Positions 25,362 through 34,634 of a DNA stretch of 34,634 nucleotides are shown here, piece by piece. The position numbers and the translations under genes were made by a program. Origin of the DNA: an uncultured Porphyromonadaceae bacterium (lineage in GTDB: Bacteria > Bacteroidota > Bacteroidia > Bacteroidales > Muribaculaceae). The stretch is taken from contig CAMWTI010000011.1 in assembly GCA_947177135.1 (NCBI GenBank), positions 1-34,634 of the forward strand. Reading direction: 5' to 3'. Every line of letters starts with the position of its first letter. Position 1 is the stretch's first letter. A model generated the notes under the pieces. It was given only the letters and a program-made list of their open reading frames with translations, was not told the DNA's origin and made no database searches.

Positions 25362-25436
25362 ATATATTCGCGCGCGAGATGGGTTGGCAAAGCCCGAAAC
25401 GGTATTTTTGTTGCATGGATTGTGTGGCTGATTTAT

Positions 25437-25444
25437 TAACTTTG
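25437..25444 (+). promoter_or_regulatory. -7 promoter box of GH27 gene
   Basis: TAACTTTG sits only a few bases before the in-frame ATG codons at 25448 and 25454, so the transcript should begin around 25449-25452. This argues that translation starts at the ATG at 25463. A TTG at 25411-25413 may serve as -33 (spacer 23, rather long). Confidence 0.6.
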
Positions 25445-25462
25445 CATATGCTTATGGCTATA

Positions 25463-27037
25463 ATGAAGAGATATATGCTTGCTGTGGCGGCTGGATTGTC
25501 GCTGTTTGCGGCTGTTGCCGCGGAGCCTCCGGTGATGGGGTGGAGTTCCTGGAATACGTATCGTGTCGATATTTCTGACTCGATAATCTGCAGCCAGGCC
25601 GACGCGATGGTGGCGAAAGGGCTGGTTGCCGCCGGTTACAGGTATGTGAATATTGATGACGGGTTTTTTGGCGGTCGTGGCGCTGACGGAGTGCTGAAGG
25701 TGCATCCTGAGCGATTTCCGTCGGGCCTGAGGCCGGTGGTGGATCATATTCATTCGCTTGGGCTTAAGGCCGGGATATATTCTGATGCCGGGCGTAACAC
25801 CTGTGGTAATTTCTGGGACTCCGACTCGCTTGGCGTCGGAGTCGGATTGTATGGTCACGATGAGGATGACGCGCGTTTTTATTTTGTAGACAACGGTTTT
25901 GATTTCATAAAAGTGGACTTCTGTGGCGGCGACGCGGCGCAGAATGCCGACGGTCTCGCTCTTGACGAGCATGAACGCTATGCGGCGATACGCCGCGCGA
26001 TCGATTCTACAGGCCGCGATGACGTAAGGATCAACGTCTGCCGTTGGGCCTTTCCCGGCGCATGGGTGCGTTCTGTCGGCTCGTCGTGGCGCATATCCGC
26101 CGATATCACTCCGCGTTGGGAGTCGATAAAACGTATCATAGCTGCCAATAGCTATCTGTCGGCCTATGTCGGTGACGGACATTATAATGATATGGATATG
26201 CTTGAGATCGGGCGTGGGTTGAGCGAGGCCGAAGAGAGGACTCATTTCGGGATGTGGTGTGTGATGAGTTCTCCGCTGCTGATCGGGTGTGATCTCACTT
26301 CGATTCCCGACCGTTCGTTGGAGCTTTTGGCGAATCCAGAGCTGATCGCTGTCAATCAGGACGTTCTCGGGCTGCAGGCGCAGCTTGTGCGTAAATCGGA
26401 TTCCGGAGTGGCGCTGTATGTCAGGGATCTTGGCGAACTTCACGGCCCGGTGCGTGTGGCGGCGATGTGCAATCTTGGTGACAGCGCGGCGGTGCTGTCT
26501 GTTGATATGGCCGAACTTGGCCTGCATGGCAGGGTGGAGGTGCGCGATCTGATGGCGCGGCGTGATCTGCCGGCGGTTGCTGACGGGGCTATTGAGGTGA
26601 AGGTCGGTCCTCACGACACCGTTGTGTTGAAGCTTATGGCTGAGCGGCGTCTTGAACCGACGGTCTATGAGGCGGAGACCGCTTGGCTGGAACGCTATCA
26701 GCAGCTCGGGCTCAGTCCGGCGTCTGGGCATGCCGTTTTTGTAGACGATCCTGAGTGTTCCGGCGGGGCCAAGGTGGCGTGGCTTGGTAATCATGATGAT
26801 AATTGGATGGAATGGCGCGATGTGTGGACCCTGTCAGGCGGCGAATATGACGTTGAGGTCCGTTTTGCCGGAGGACAAACGGGTGAGGTGGCTCTCTCGG
26901 TCAATGGTGAGCGGCCGCAGTCTGTCGCAGAGACGGTGCGCGTGACTCTGCGGCCCGGCTCCAACCGCATCCGTCTGTCGGCGTCCGGCCCTTCCGCTTC
27001 GGAGGTGGACTGCATGGCGGTGGCCCCGGTTTACTGA
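25463..27037 (+). CDS. Secreted GH27 alpha-galactosidase with C-terminal carbohydrate-binding domain
   Basis: Retaining glycosidase that releases alpha-linked galactose (or related sugars) from dietary or host glycans. The 524 aa from ATG 25463 begin with a signal peptide (MKRYMLAVAAGLSLFAAVAA). The catalytic barrel opens PPVMGWSSWNTYRVDIS and contains NIDDGFF, the nucleophile D152 in FIKVDFCGG and the acid/base D214 in WRISADI; the GHYNDMDMLEIG and MSSPLLIGCDL motifs are also family hallmarks. After a beta-sandwich (about 300-390) comes a CBM6/CBM35-like tail with YEAETAWL and NHDDNWMEWR. Upstream in-frame ATGs at 25448 and 25454 are disfavoured by the promoter. No SusC/D pair or regulator is adjacent, so it is not in a recognisable polysaccharide utilisation locus here. 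Confidence 0.94.
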   Translation: MKRYMLAVAAGLSLFAAVAAEPPVMGWSSWNTYRVDISDSIICSQADAMVAKGLVAAGYRYVNIDDGFFGGRGADGVLKVHPERFPSGLRPVVDHIHSLGLKAGIYSDAGRNTCGNFWDSDSLGVGVGLYGHDEDDARFYFVDNGFDFIKVDFCGGDAAQNADGLALDEHERYAAIRRAIDSTGRDDVRINVCRWAFPGAWVRSVGSSWRISADITPRWESIKRIIAANSYLSAYVGDGHYNDMDMLEIGRGLSEAEERTHFGMWCVMSSPLLIGCDLTSIPDRSLELLANPELIAVNQDVLGLQAQLVRKSDSGVALYVRDLGELHGPVRVAAMCNLGDSAAVLSVDMAELGLHGRVEVRDLMARRDLPAVADGAIEVKVGPHDTVVLKLMAERRLEPTVYEAETAWLERYQQLGLSPASGHAVFVDDPECSGGAKVAWLGNHDDNWMEWRDVWTLSGGEYDVEVRFAGGQTGEVALSVNGERPQSVAETVRVTLRPGSNRIRLSASGPSASEVDCMAVAPVY

Positions 27038-27077
27038 ATGTGGATCATTATACCTATTGTATTGGTGATCTTAATAA

Positions 27078-27106
27078 TTGAATCTCAAAATTTTTTATTA
27101 TCTTTG
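27078..27106 (+). promoter_or_regulatory. Promoter for small secreted protein and LRR-M64 pair
   Basis: TTG at 27078-27080, 18-base spacer and TATCTTTG at 27099-27106. This predicts a leader of about 80 AT-rich bases before the ATG at 27193. No Shine-Dalgarno sequence precedes that ATG (AACTAAACAATT). Confidence 0.6.
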
Positions 27107-27192
27107 CACTCGGAATGATTTAAACCGTTTATAGATTATAAAGACGTTATGTCTACTGCAGAAAATAGATTTGAAACCTTAACTAAACAATT

Positions 27193-27666
27193 ATGACAAA
27201 TAGATTATTGTTGCTGCTTGTCTTTCTCTTTACCATATTGGGATTGGAAGCGCAAAACAAAGGACAGATCAGAATATGCTGGCCCGACGGCCAATATTCC
27301 ATTATGTCATTCGATGCCACCTGCCGTATGCTGTATGGAGAAACAGCAGTCAACATCATCACCGATTACGAGAATGTGGAGTTCAGTTACGATGAGATAC
27401 TAAAGATAGATATCGTCACCCAGAAATCGAGCGGAATATCGGATATTGACATTACCGACTCCAAGATACATCTGTCGCAAGGCATCGTGACTATATCGGA
27501 ACTGACTTCAGGCACACAATGCACGATTTACAATCTGCAAGGTGTTAAATTAAGTTGCATGACGGCCCAAGAAGACGGTTCGACGATGACCATCAATCTG
27601 AATCAATTCGACGACAATACACTGATATTGTTGGTAGGTAACCACTCATATAAGTTAAAGAAATGA
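27193..27666 (+). CDS. Small secreted protein with T9SS-like C-terminus, unknown function
   Basis: The 157 aa protein has a signal peptide (MTNRLLLLLVFLFTILGLEA), a predicted beta-rich middle (QIRICWPDGQYSIMSF, then NVEFSYDEILKIDI), and a C-terminal part that looks like a short type A sorting-domain module: CTIYNLQGVKLSC, then LNQFDDNTLILLVGNHSYKLKK. That pattern (YxxxG near the start, L.....L.L..G....S.K at the end) is common in secreted Bacteroidales proteins. It overlaps the LRR-M64 gene by 4 bases (ATGA), so both are translated from one mRNA and probably work together at the cell surface. Codon and base use are visibly more AT-rich than in the flanking operons. Function unrecognised; it might be a chaperone, inhibitor or anchor for its partner. 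Confidence 0.85.
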   Translation: MTNRLLLLLVFLFTILGLEAQNKGQIRICWPDGQYSIMSFDATCRMLYGETAVNIITDYENVEFSYDEILKIDIVTQKSSGISDIDITDSKIHLSQGIVTISELTSGTQCTIYNLQGVKLSCMTAQEDGSTMTINLNQFDDNTLILLVGNHSYKLKK

Positions 27667-29783
27667 ACATGATACGTAGCATATTGAGCGCTCTGTTGCT
27701 GATGGCGATTGCCATGGAGATATCAGCCGAGAAGAGACTGTATGTTCATGCATTAGGTAATGTATATAACTATCCAGTGGCCGGGACCGAAGTCAAGACA
27801 GTTGACTTCAACGGAGTGCCGTACATATCCATCAGCTCGTCGACATCGAGTTTCTCCGAGGTCCTGATGGATGCGGCATATGTTCAGAGCGTCAATGTGG
27901 GTGAATCTGGTTCGGTAGCAGATGATCGAGCGGCGCTTATGGCTCTGTATCGTAATATGACCATCAACGATCCGTTCGCATTTGAGGGCTGGGGAACGGA
28001 CAAACCTCTGTCTGAATGGGGTAGAGTGGTCACGGATCCAGAAACAGGACGTGTCAAGACTTTATGGCTCAATGCCGTCTGTCTGGTGCATGAACTGCCT
28101 GAAGAAATGTCTAACCTTACCGAACTGACGAGTCTGTATATTTACACTGACCATCCGGAAGAGGCCGGAATTTTGGCGCGTTTGCAATCTTTGCAGGTAT
28201 TGAGTTTCTACACACCCGAAGAAAATAAAACGCTTGACAGAATTCCGGATTGGCTGTGCAATTTGGGTGACCTTACTTTTCTTCAAATAGAGGTAAATCC
28301 GCAGCAATGGTATGATTTTGAAATAGAACGGTTGCGTTGTCTTCACTATTTGAGAATTCAGGGATGTGCGCAACAGGATTCTCCTCTTGGGTTTCCGGAC
28401 TTCATAAAGAAAGCGAAGTTGAGTGAACTTATGCTAAATGGGCTCAACTTAGGATGCGAGATACCGGATTGGTTATACGGTATGAGTCAACTCACAAGTA
28501 TTGAATTGGATGAATGCAACCTGACTGGTCCTATATCCAAGTCCATCTCAATTCTGGAAAATCTGGAATATATAAGTATGTCCCGAAACCAATTGAATGG
28601 AATGCTGCCATCGGAAATATGCGACCTTAAGAAGTTGCAGGGTTTGTCTTTACGAGATAATCAGTTTGAAGGATATGTGCCCATAGGGTTCGGAGGGTTG
28701 ACAAAACTGACTTCGCTTGAATTGGCGCGCAACAATCTGGACGGAGTGTTGCCTTCGGATTTTGTGCAGAATCCCAACTATAGGTATTGGAATGTAGATC
28801 AACAGATATTGCCTCAGAACGCGGGGTATCATCTGACTTTGCCTGGCGAAGCGTATATATCGAAAGATTACTCGTCGGATGGGAAGGTAACTGTGCTTCA
28901 GACCTCGAAATACGGCAAAGGTTATGATGTGATACTTATGGGTGATGGTTATACTGACCGTGATGTTAAGGATGGATTATATGACAGGCATATGCGTGAG
29001 GCCTTCGAAAACATCTTCCTGCTCGAGCCGATGAAAAGCTATAGGGATTATGTCAATGTAAGCTACGTGACCGTGGTGAGTCCTTCCAACTCGTTTGTGG
29101 ACAATAATACTGCTTTTAAGGCTGTGTTCTTCAACGGTTACGAGAATCAGTTCACTACTTGCGATATGGCCAAAGTAAATCAATACGCCGACAAAGCCGA
29201 CAGGCGCAACCTGGATTATTACACCATAGGCGTAGTGCTGAATACTAACATCACGTCAGGGACCTGCCACCCACATGGTATAGGCAAGGCTACAGCTATC
29301 ATGGGGCACGCAGTGCCAGGTGACAAATACTTCTCCAAGTCGTTCGCAGCTTCAGTGAATCATGAGCTTGTGGGTCATGCCATCGGGCAACTCAAGGACG
29401 AATATTATTACACCTCTAGATTTGATTCCGCTGAAGCTCAGGAGGCTCATGATTACGGGGTATTAAACAATGTAAACGCTAACGTGGATTTCTTCAGTGA
29501 TCCGACTAAAATAAGATGGAATCATATGCTTAACGATCCGCAGTTTAGCTCGTATACTGGCATTTATGAAGGTGGTATGCTTTACAAGTATGGAGTATGG
29601 CGCCCCGAGGATCAATCTATTATGAATACCCTCATACCATATTTCAACGCACCATCACGCGAAGGGATAGTCAGAATTTTAAAAGCGGCCTGCGGATTGG
29701 AATATGACTATCAGGAATTCAAGGAATTGGATAAATATGAGCCAACTCCGTTTCCGAATGCCGGATGGGATCCGCAATATTGA
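27663..29783 (+). CDS. Secreted LRR protein with C-terminal M64-type metallopeptidase domain
   Basis: The 706 aa protein has a signal peptide (start at 27663, or Met3), then leucine-rich repeats at about residues 143-365 that resemble the plant-type LxxLxLxxNxLxGxIP pattern. Examples are TSIELDECNLTGPI, EYISMSRNQLNGMLPSE and TSLELARNNLDGVLPSD. A peptidase domain runs from about residue 395 to the end: YDVILMGDGYTDRD, the zinc-site segment HELVGH (567-572) followed by G575 and DEY (579-581), and FNAPSREGIVRILKAACGL near the C-terminus. The layout suggests a surface protease guided by LRR binding to a glycoprotein or host protein. The zinc motif has three residues between Glu and the second His. 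M64 enzymes include an IgA protease, but the target here is unknown. Coupled with the small secreted protein upstream. Confidence 0.88.
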   Translation: MNMIRSILSALLLMAIAMEISAEKRLYVHALGNVYNYPVAGTEVKTVDFNGVPYISISSSTSSFSEVLMDAAYVQSVNVGESGSVADDRAALMALYRNMTINDPFAFEGWGTDKPLSEWGRVVTDPETGRVKTLWLNAVCLVHELPEEMSNLTELTSLYIYTDHPEEAGILARLQSLQVLSFYTPEENKTLDRIPDWLCNLGDLTFLQIEVNPQQWYDFEIERLRCLHYLRIQGCAQQDSPLGFPDFIKKAKLSELMLNGLNLGCEIPDWLYGMSQLTSIELDECNLTGPISKSISILENLEYISMSRNQLNGMLPSEICDLKKLQGLSLRDNQFEGYVPIGFGGLTKLTSLELARNNLDGVLPSDFVQNPNYRYWNVDQQILPQNAGYHLTLPGEAYISKDYSSDGKVTVLQTSKYGKGYDVILMGDGYTDRDVKDGLYDRHMREAFENIFLLEPMKSYRDYVNVSYVTVVSPSNSFVDNNTAFKAVFFNGYENQFTTCDMAKVNQYADKADRRNLDYYTIGVVLNTNITSGTCHPHGIGKATAIMGHAVPGDKYFSKSFAASVNHELVGHAIGQLKDEYYYTSRFDSAEAQEAHDYGVLNNVNANVDFFSDPTKIRWNHMLNDPQFSSYTGIYEGGMLYKYGVWRPEDQSIMNTLIPYFNAPSREGIVRILKAACGLEYDYQEFKELDKYEPTPFPNAGWDPQY

Positions 29784-29857
29784 TCTTTCGATATTAGGGT
29801 TTTCCTGTTTATTGACTTATCGCTTCGCTTTAATCGCCGGAGTTAATGCGCAAAAAG

Positions 29858-29889
29858 TTTGCGTGTTACGAAAAAAAAACGTAACTTTG
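29858..29889 (+). promoter_or_regulatory. Promoter of the str/S10 ribosomal operon
   Basis: TTTG at 29858-29861, 20-base spacer, TAACTTTG at 29882-29889: a full consensus match. The spacer holds GTTACG-A9-CGTAAC (29865-29885), an inverted repeat whose right arm merges with the -7 box, and a nine-base A-run. TSS expected near 29895, leaving a leader of about 150 bases before rpsL. Confidence 0.8.
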
Positions 29890-30047
29890 CAGTGCTTTTT
29901 GGAGCATATTGTGTCCGGCGCCTCGCTTAATCCATTGGAGGTTAGAGCGGTGTGATTGTGCATGGTGTGCGTCAAAACGTGCTGAAAACGCTTAGACAAG
30001 AGAAATAAAATAACCAACTAAAACCAACAAACCTAAGACAAACTAAG

Positions 30048-30452
30048 ATGCCTACTATTCAGCAATTAGTACGTAAAGGCCGCGTGGCTCTGACCGACAA
30101 GAGCAAGTCGCCCGCTCTGGACAGCTGCCCTCAGCGTCGCGGCGTGTGTGTGCGCGTCTACACCACCACCCCTAAGAAACCTAACTCGGCAATGCGTAAG
30201 GTGGCCCGTGTGCGCCTGACCAACGGTAAGGAGGTCAACAGCTACATCCCCGGAGAAGGCCACAACCTGCAGGAGCACTCGATCGTGCTTGTTCGTGGCG
30301 GCCGTGTCAAGGACCTTCCCGGTGTGCGCTATCACATCGTTCGCGGTACTCTCGACACTCAGGGCGTCAAGGATCGCACTCAGCGTCGCTCCAAATATGG
30401 AGCAAAGCGTCCCAAACCGGGTGCGGCACCTGCGGCCAAGGGCAAGAAATAA
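30048..30452 (+). CDS. rpsL: 30S ribosomal protein S12
   Basis: Decoding-centre protein of the small subunit. The 134 aa show the S12 core [21 protein letters not shown] and [21 protein letters not shown]. The lysines whose change gives streptomycin resistance are both lysine here (in TPKKPNS and VKDLPG), so the predicted state is wild type. A C-terminal Lys/Pro/Ala tail ([17 protein letters not shown]) is longer than in E. coli. First gene of the operon; its leader is A/C-rich with no Shine-Dalgarno sequence, as in other Bacteroidetes ribosomal genes. Confidence 0.99.
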   Translation: MPTIQQLVRKGRVALTDKSKSPALDSCPQRRGVCVRVYTTTPKKPNSAMRKVARVRLTNGKEVNSYIPGEGHNLQEHSIVLVRGGRVKDLPGVRYHIVRGTLDTQGVKDRTQRRSKYGAKRPKPGAAPAAKGKK

Positions 30453-30560
30453 GCCTCAAACGTACTGACAAACAAATCGAACAAACAAGAATTAACAACA
30501 ACTGTCGTTCGTTTCGTTTGGCCTGCTAATAAAGCGAATATTTGATATCGTGGTTGAGTA

Positions 30561-30582
30561 AACAATGCCGGAGGGCATTGTT
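30561..30582 (+). other. Hairpin between rpsL and rpsG, candidate S7 autoregulatory site
   Basis: Perfect 9-base stem AACAATGCC (30561-30569) with GGCATTGTT (30574-30582) and a GGAG loop, 61 bases before the rpsG ATG in a 190-base gap. No T-run follows, so it is unlikely to be a terminator. In E. coli S7 binds the rpsL-rpsG intercistronic RNA and represses the operon; this may be an analogue, which is inference. Confidence 0.5.
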
Positions 30583-30642
30583 GAAGATTGACAAAACAGC
30601 AGCCCACCCCCGAAAACTGAAGACACAACTCCGAACAATAAA

Positions 30643-31119
30643 ATGAGAAAGGCTAAGCCTAAGAAACGGGTAGTTCTGCCCGATCCCGTGTTCAACGACA
30701 CAAAAGTGACCAAGTTCGTGAACCATCTGATGTATGATGGCAAAAAGAACACGGCTTTCACCATTTTCTACTCCGCACTGGAGACCGTGAAGAGCAAACT
30801 CCCCAATGAAGAGAAAAGCTCTCTTGAAATCTGGAAACAAGCTCTGGAGAATGTTACTCCCCTGGTGGAGGTTAAGTCCCGCCGTGTCGGTGGCGCTACC
30901 TTCCAGGTGCCGACCGAGATTCGCGCTGACCGCAAGGAGTCGATCTCGATGAAAAACCTGATCATCTATGCCCGCAAGCGTGGCGGCAAGACTATGGCCG
31001 ACAAACTCGCTGCCGAGATCGTTGACGCCTTCAATGAACAGGGCGGCGCCTTCAAGCGCAAAGAAGATATGCACAAGATGGCTGAAGCCAACCGCGCTTT
31101 CGCTCATTTCCGTTTCTAA
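30643..31119 (+). CDS. rpsG: 30S ribosomal protein S7
   Basis: Primary 16S rRNA-binding protein that organises the small subunit head and contacts the E-site tRNA. The 158 aa have the family motifs [48 protein letters not shown] and [20 protein letters not shown]. The ATG at 30643 follows CAATAAA and is the only sensible start. Its leader contains the hairpin noted above. Operon position between rpsL and fusA is universal. Confidence 0.99.
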   Translation: MRKAKPKKRVVLPDPVFNDTKVTKFVNHLMYDGKKNTAFTIFYSALETVKSKLPNEEKSSLEIWKQALENVTPLVEVKSRRVGGATFQVPTEIRADRKESISMKNLIIYARKRGGKTMADKLAAEIVDAFNEQGGAFKRKEDMHKMAEANRAFAHFRF

Positions 31120-31140
31120 TCAAGTAGCAATAGGACGAAA

Positions 31141-33261
<2,121 letters not shown>

Positions 33262-33284
33262 TAAATAAACACAGTATACATAAA

Positions 33285-33590
33285 ATGAGCCAGAAAATCA
33301 GAATCAAACTGAAATCTTACGACCACAATCTCGTCGACAAAAGCGCCGAGAAGATCGTAAAGACAGTGAAGTCCACCGGCGCAATCATCAGCGGCCCTGT
33401 GCCCCTGCCTACCCACAAGCGCATCTTCACGGTGAACCGCTCCACGTTTGTCAACAAAAAGAGCCGCGAACAGTTCCAGCTCTCTTCGTTCAAGCGTCTG
33501 ATTGATATCTACAACGCAACCAACAAGACCGTCGATGCGCTGATGAAGCTTGAGCTTCCCAGCGGCGTTGACGTGGAAATCAAAGTGTGA
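33285..33590 (+). CDS. rpsJ: 30S ribosomal protein S10
   Basis: Small subunit head protein, also the NusE partner of NusB in antitermination. The 101 aa show [46 protein letters not shown] and the C-terminal [11 protein letters not shown]. In this genome the S10 gene cluster follows fusA directly, joining the str and S10 units. Its stop codon lies inside an 11-base-pair hairpin (33585-33611). Confidence 0.99.
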   Translation: MSQKIRIKLKSYDHNLVDKSAEKIVKTVKSTGAIISGPVPLPTHKRIFTVNRSTFVNKKSREQFQLSSFKRLIDIYNATNKTVDALMKLELPSGVDVEIKV

Positions 33591-33611
33591 TGCCCGACAA
33601 GGGCATCACAC
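33585..33611 (+). other. Hairpin spanning the rpsJ stop codon
   Basis: Perfect 11-base stem, GTGTGATGCCC (33585-33595) with GGGCATCACAC (33601-33611), loop GACAA. It contains the rpsJ stop (33588-33590) and stands 84 bases before the rplC ATG. What follows (CCTTGCTCTCTCCTTG) has too few consecutive T for a typical terminator, so it is more likely an attenuator, RNA-processing site or protein-binding site. Confidence 0.6.
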
Positions 33612-33695
33612 CCTTGCTCTCTCCTTGAAACAACAACCACCCCAACCCCCAAAAGCAAACCAAGCAATTCACAAATCCCATAAAACTACAAAGAA

Positions 33696-34313
33696 ATGCC
33701 AGGATTAATTGGAAAAAAAATCGGAATGACATCCGTTTTCAGTGCCGACGGCAAGAATGTGCCGTGCACTGTTATCGAAGTAGGCCCTTGTGTAGTTACC
33801 CAGGTCAAGACAGTGGAAACCGATGGCTATGACGCCCTGCAGCTCGGCTTTGAAGAGCGTAAGGAGAAGCATACCACCTGCCCGATGGCAGGCCACTTCA
33901 AAAAGGCTGGTGTGACCCCCAAGCGCCACTTGGCTGAGTTCAAAGGTTTCGAGGGCGAACACAAGCCCGGAGAAACATTCACTGTAGAGCTCTTCGAGGA
34001 AGGTTCGTTTGTTGACGTTGTCGGCACCTCCAAAGGTAAAGGCTATCAAGGCGTGGTAAAGCGCCACGGATTCGGTGGTGTCGGTCAGAGCACCCACGGT
34101 CAGCACAACCGCCTGCGTGCTCCCGGTTCAATCGGCGCCTGCTCATATCCCGCCAAAGTGTTCAAAGGCATGCGTATGGCCGGTCAGATGGGCAACGAAC
34201 GCGTGACTGTTCAGAATCTTCAGGTGCTGAAGGTTATTCCCGAACACAATGTGCTCATGATCAAGGGATCTGTCCCTGGAAGCAAAGGTTCAATCGTAAT
34301 TATCGAAAAGTAA
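33696..34313 (+). CDS. rplC: 50S ribosomal protein L3
   Basis: Early-assembly large subunit protein close to the peptidyl transferase centre. The 205 aa protein has [54 protein letters not shown] (its Gln in HGQHN is the methylation-type residue of the family), and the C-terminal [11 protein letters not shown]-like stretch. It follows rpsJ after a 105-base gap with the hairpin and an A/C-rich leader. Only three bases separate it from rplD. Confidence 0.98.
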   Translation: MPGLIGKKIGMTSVFSADGKNVPCTVIEVGPCVVTQVKTVETDGYDALQLGFEERKEKHTTCPMAGHFKKAGVTPKRHLAEFKGFEGEHKPGETFTVELFEEGSFVDVVGTSKGKGYQGVVKRHGFGGVGQSTHGQHNRLRAPGSIGACSYPAKVFKGMRMAGQMGNERVTVQNLQVLKVIPEHNVLMIKGSVPGSKGSIVIIEK

Positions 34314-34316
34314 GCA

Positions 34317-34634
34317 ATGGAACTCGCAGTATATAACATCAAGGGTGAAGACACCGGTCGCAAGGTAACACTCAACGACGAAGTCTTCGGCATTGACGTC
34401 AACGAACATGCAGTGTGGCTCGATGTAAAGCAATTTCTTGCCAATCAGCGTCAAGGCACACACAAATCAAAAGAACGCAGCGAGGTCTCCGGCTCAACCC
34501 GCAAGCTCCACAAGCAGAAGGGCGGCGGCGGTTCGCGTATCGGCGACATCAACTCGCCGGTTCTCGTCGGCGGCGGCCGTGTTTTCGGTCCCCGTCCCCG
34601 TGACTATCGCTTCAAACTCAATAAGAAGGTGAAG
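34317..34634 (+). CDS. rplD: 50S ribosomal protein L4 (C-terminus beyond window)
   Basis: Large subunit assembly protein lining the exit tunnel; in E. coli it also represses the S10 operon. The 106 visible codons start [17 protein letters not shown] and include the tunnel loop with [21 protein letters not shown] and [30 protein letters not shown]. Roughly the second half of a protein of about 205-210 aa lies beyond the right edge. Start is three bases after the rplC stop. Confidence 0.97.
   Translation, partial: MELAVYNIKGEDTGRKVTLNDEVFGIDVNEHAVWLDVKQFLANQRQGTHKSKERSEVSGSTRKLHKQKGGGGSRIGDINSPVLVGGGRVFGPRPRDYRFKLNKKVK

Noticed and set aside
25436-26794. 452-codon minus-strand open frame opposite the GH27 gene
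   Set aside because: His/Arg/Ile-rich shadow; the GH27 product has all family motifs.
27081-27192. Possible riboswitch ahead of the small secreted protein
   Set aside because: The 80-base leader is AT-rich with no clear paired arms or known conserved motif.
29764-29800. Terminator after the LRR-M64 gene
   Set aside because: Only a 5-base AATAT/ATATT pairing and a weak T stretch; too little to call a terminator.

Overview
The window looks like chromosomal DNA from a member of the Bacteroidales, plausibly a gut lineage such as Muribaculaceae; the family is my inference. Three things support this. Upstream of many genes there is a -7 box of the Bacteroidetes type (TAnnTTTG), often with a TTTG at -33. 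Start codons mostly lack Shine-Dalgarno sequences and follow A-rich leaders. The gene content is typical: GEVED-GH16 and GH27 secreted glycosidases, an LRR-M64 surface protein, NspC, and a str/S10 operon without tuf. Most genes are GC-rich; the stretch 27040-29860 is visibly more AT-rich. No tRNA, rRNA, CRISPR array, IS element or integrase was recognised, and no gene-free stretch exceeds 300 bases.

Layout: (1) 1-1451 minus, typA GTPase, cut by the window edge. (2) 1639-3453 minus, secreted GH16 glucanase with a GEVED domain. (3) 3626-4183 plus, Nudix hydrolase, overlapping tail to tail with (4) a minus-strand operon 10562-4173: LysE-type transporter, 5'-nucleotidase lipoprotein, large TPR protein, M3 oligopeptidase. 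(5) 15515-10613 minus, a tripartite efflux operon: TolC, HlyD-type adaptor and two ABC-2 permeases, with no ATPase gene. (6) 15779-16297 plus, ferritin, sharing a bidirectional terminator with (7) the minus operon 19161-16385: DedA, rpe, rpiB, TRIC-type channel, crcB. (8) 25173-19232 minus, a tightly packed operon: diadenylate cyclase cdaA, UvrD-like helicase, nspC, GT2 glycosyltransferase, radC. (9) 25463-27037 plus, secreted GH27 alpha-galactosidase with a carbohydrate-binding tail. (10) 27193-29783 plus, a two-gene AT-richer unit: a small secreted protein and an LRR-M64 metallopeptidase. (11) 30048 to the right edge, plus, rpsL-rpsG-fusA-rpsJ-rplC-rplD; rplD is cut by the window end.

Most of the window is conserved housekeeping. 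The less ordinary parts are the LRR-M64 pair with its HExxGH zinc site and its small partner, the hairpins inside the ribosomal operon (one spans the rpsJ stop codon), the inverted repeat inside the str promoter, the exporter operon without an ATPase, and the cdaA operon leader. I did not find a convincing wholly new system. The LRR-M64 pair is the best candidate for something insufficiently described.
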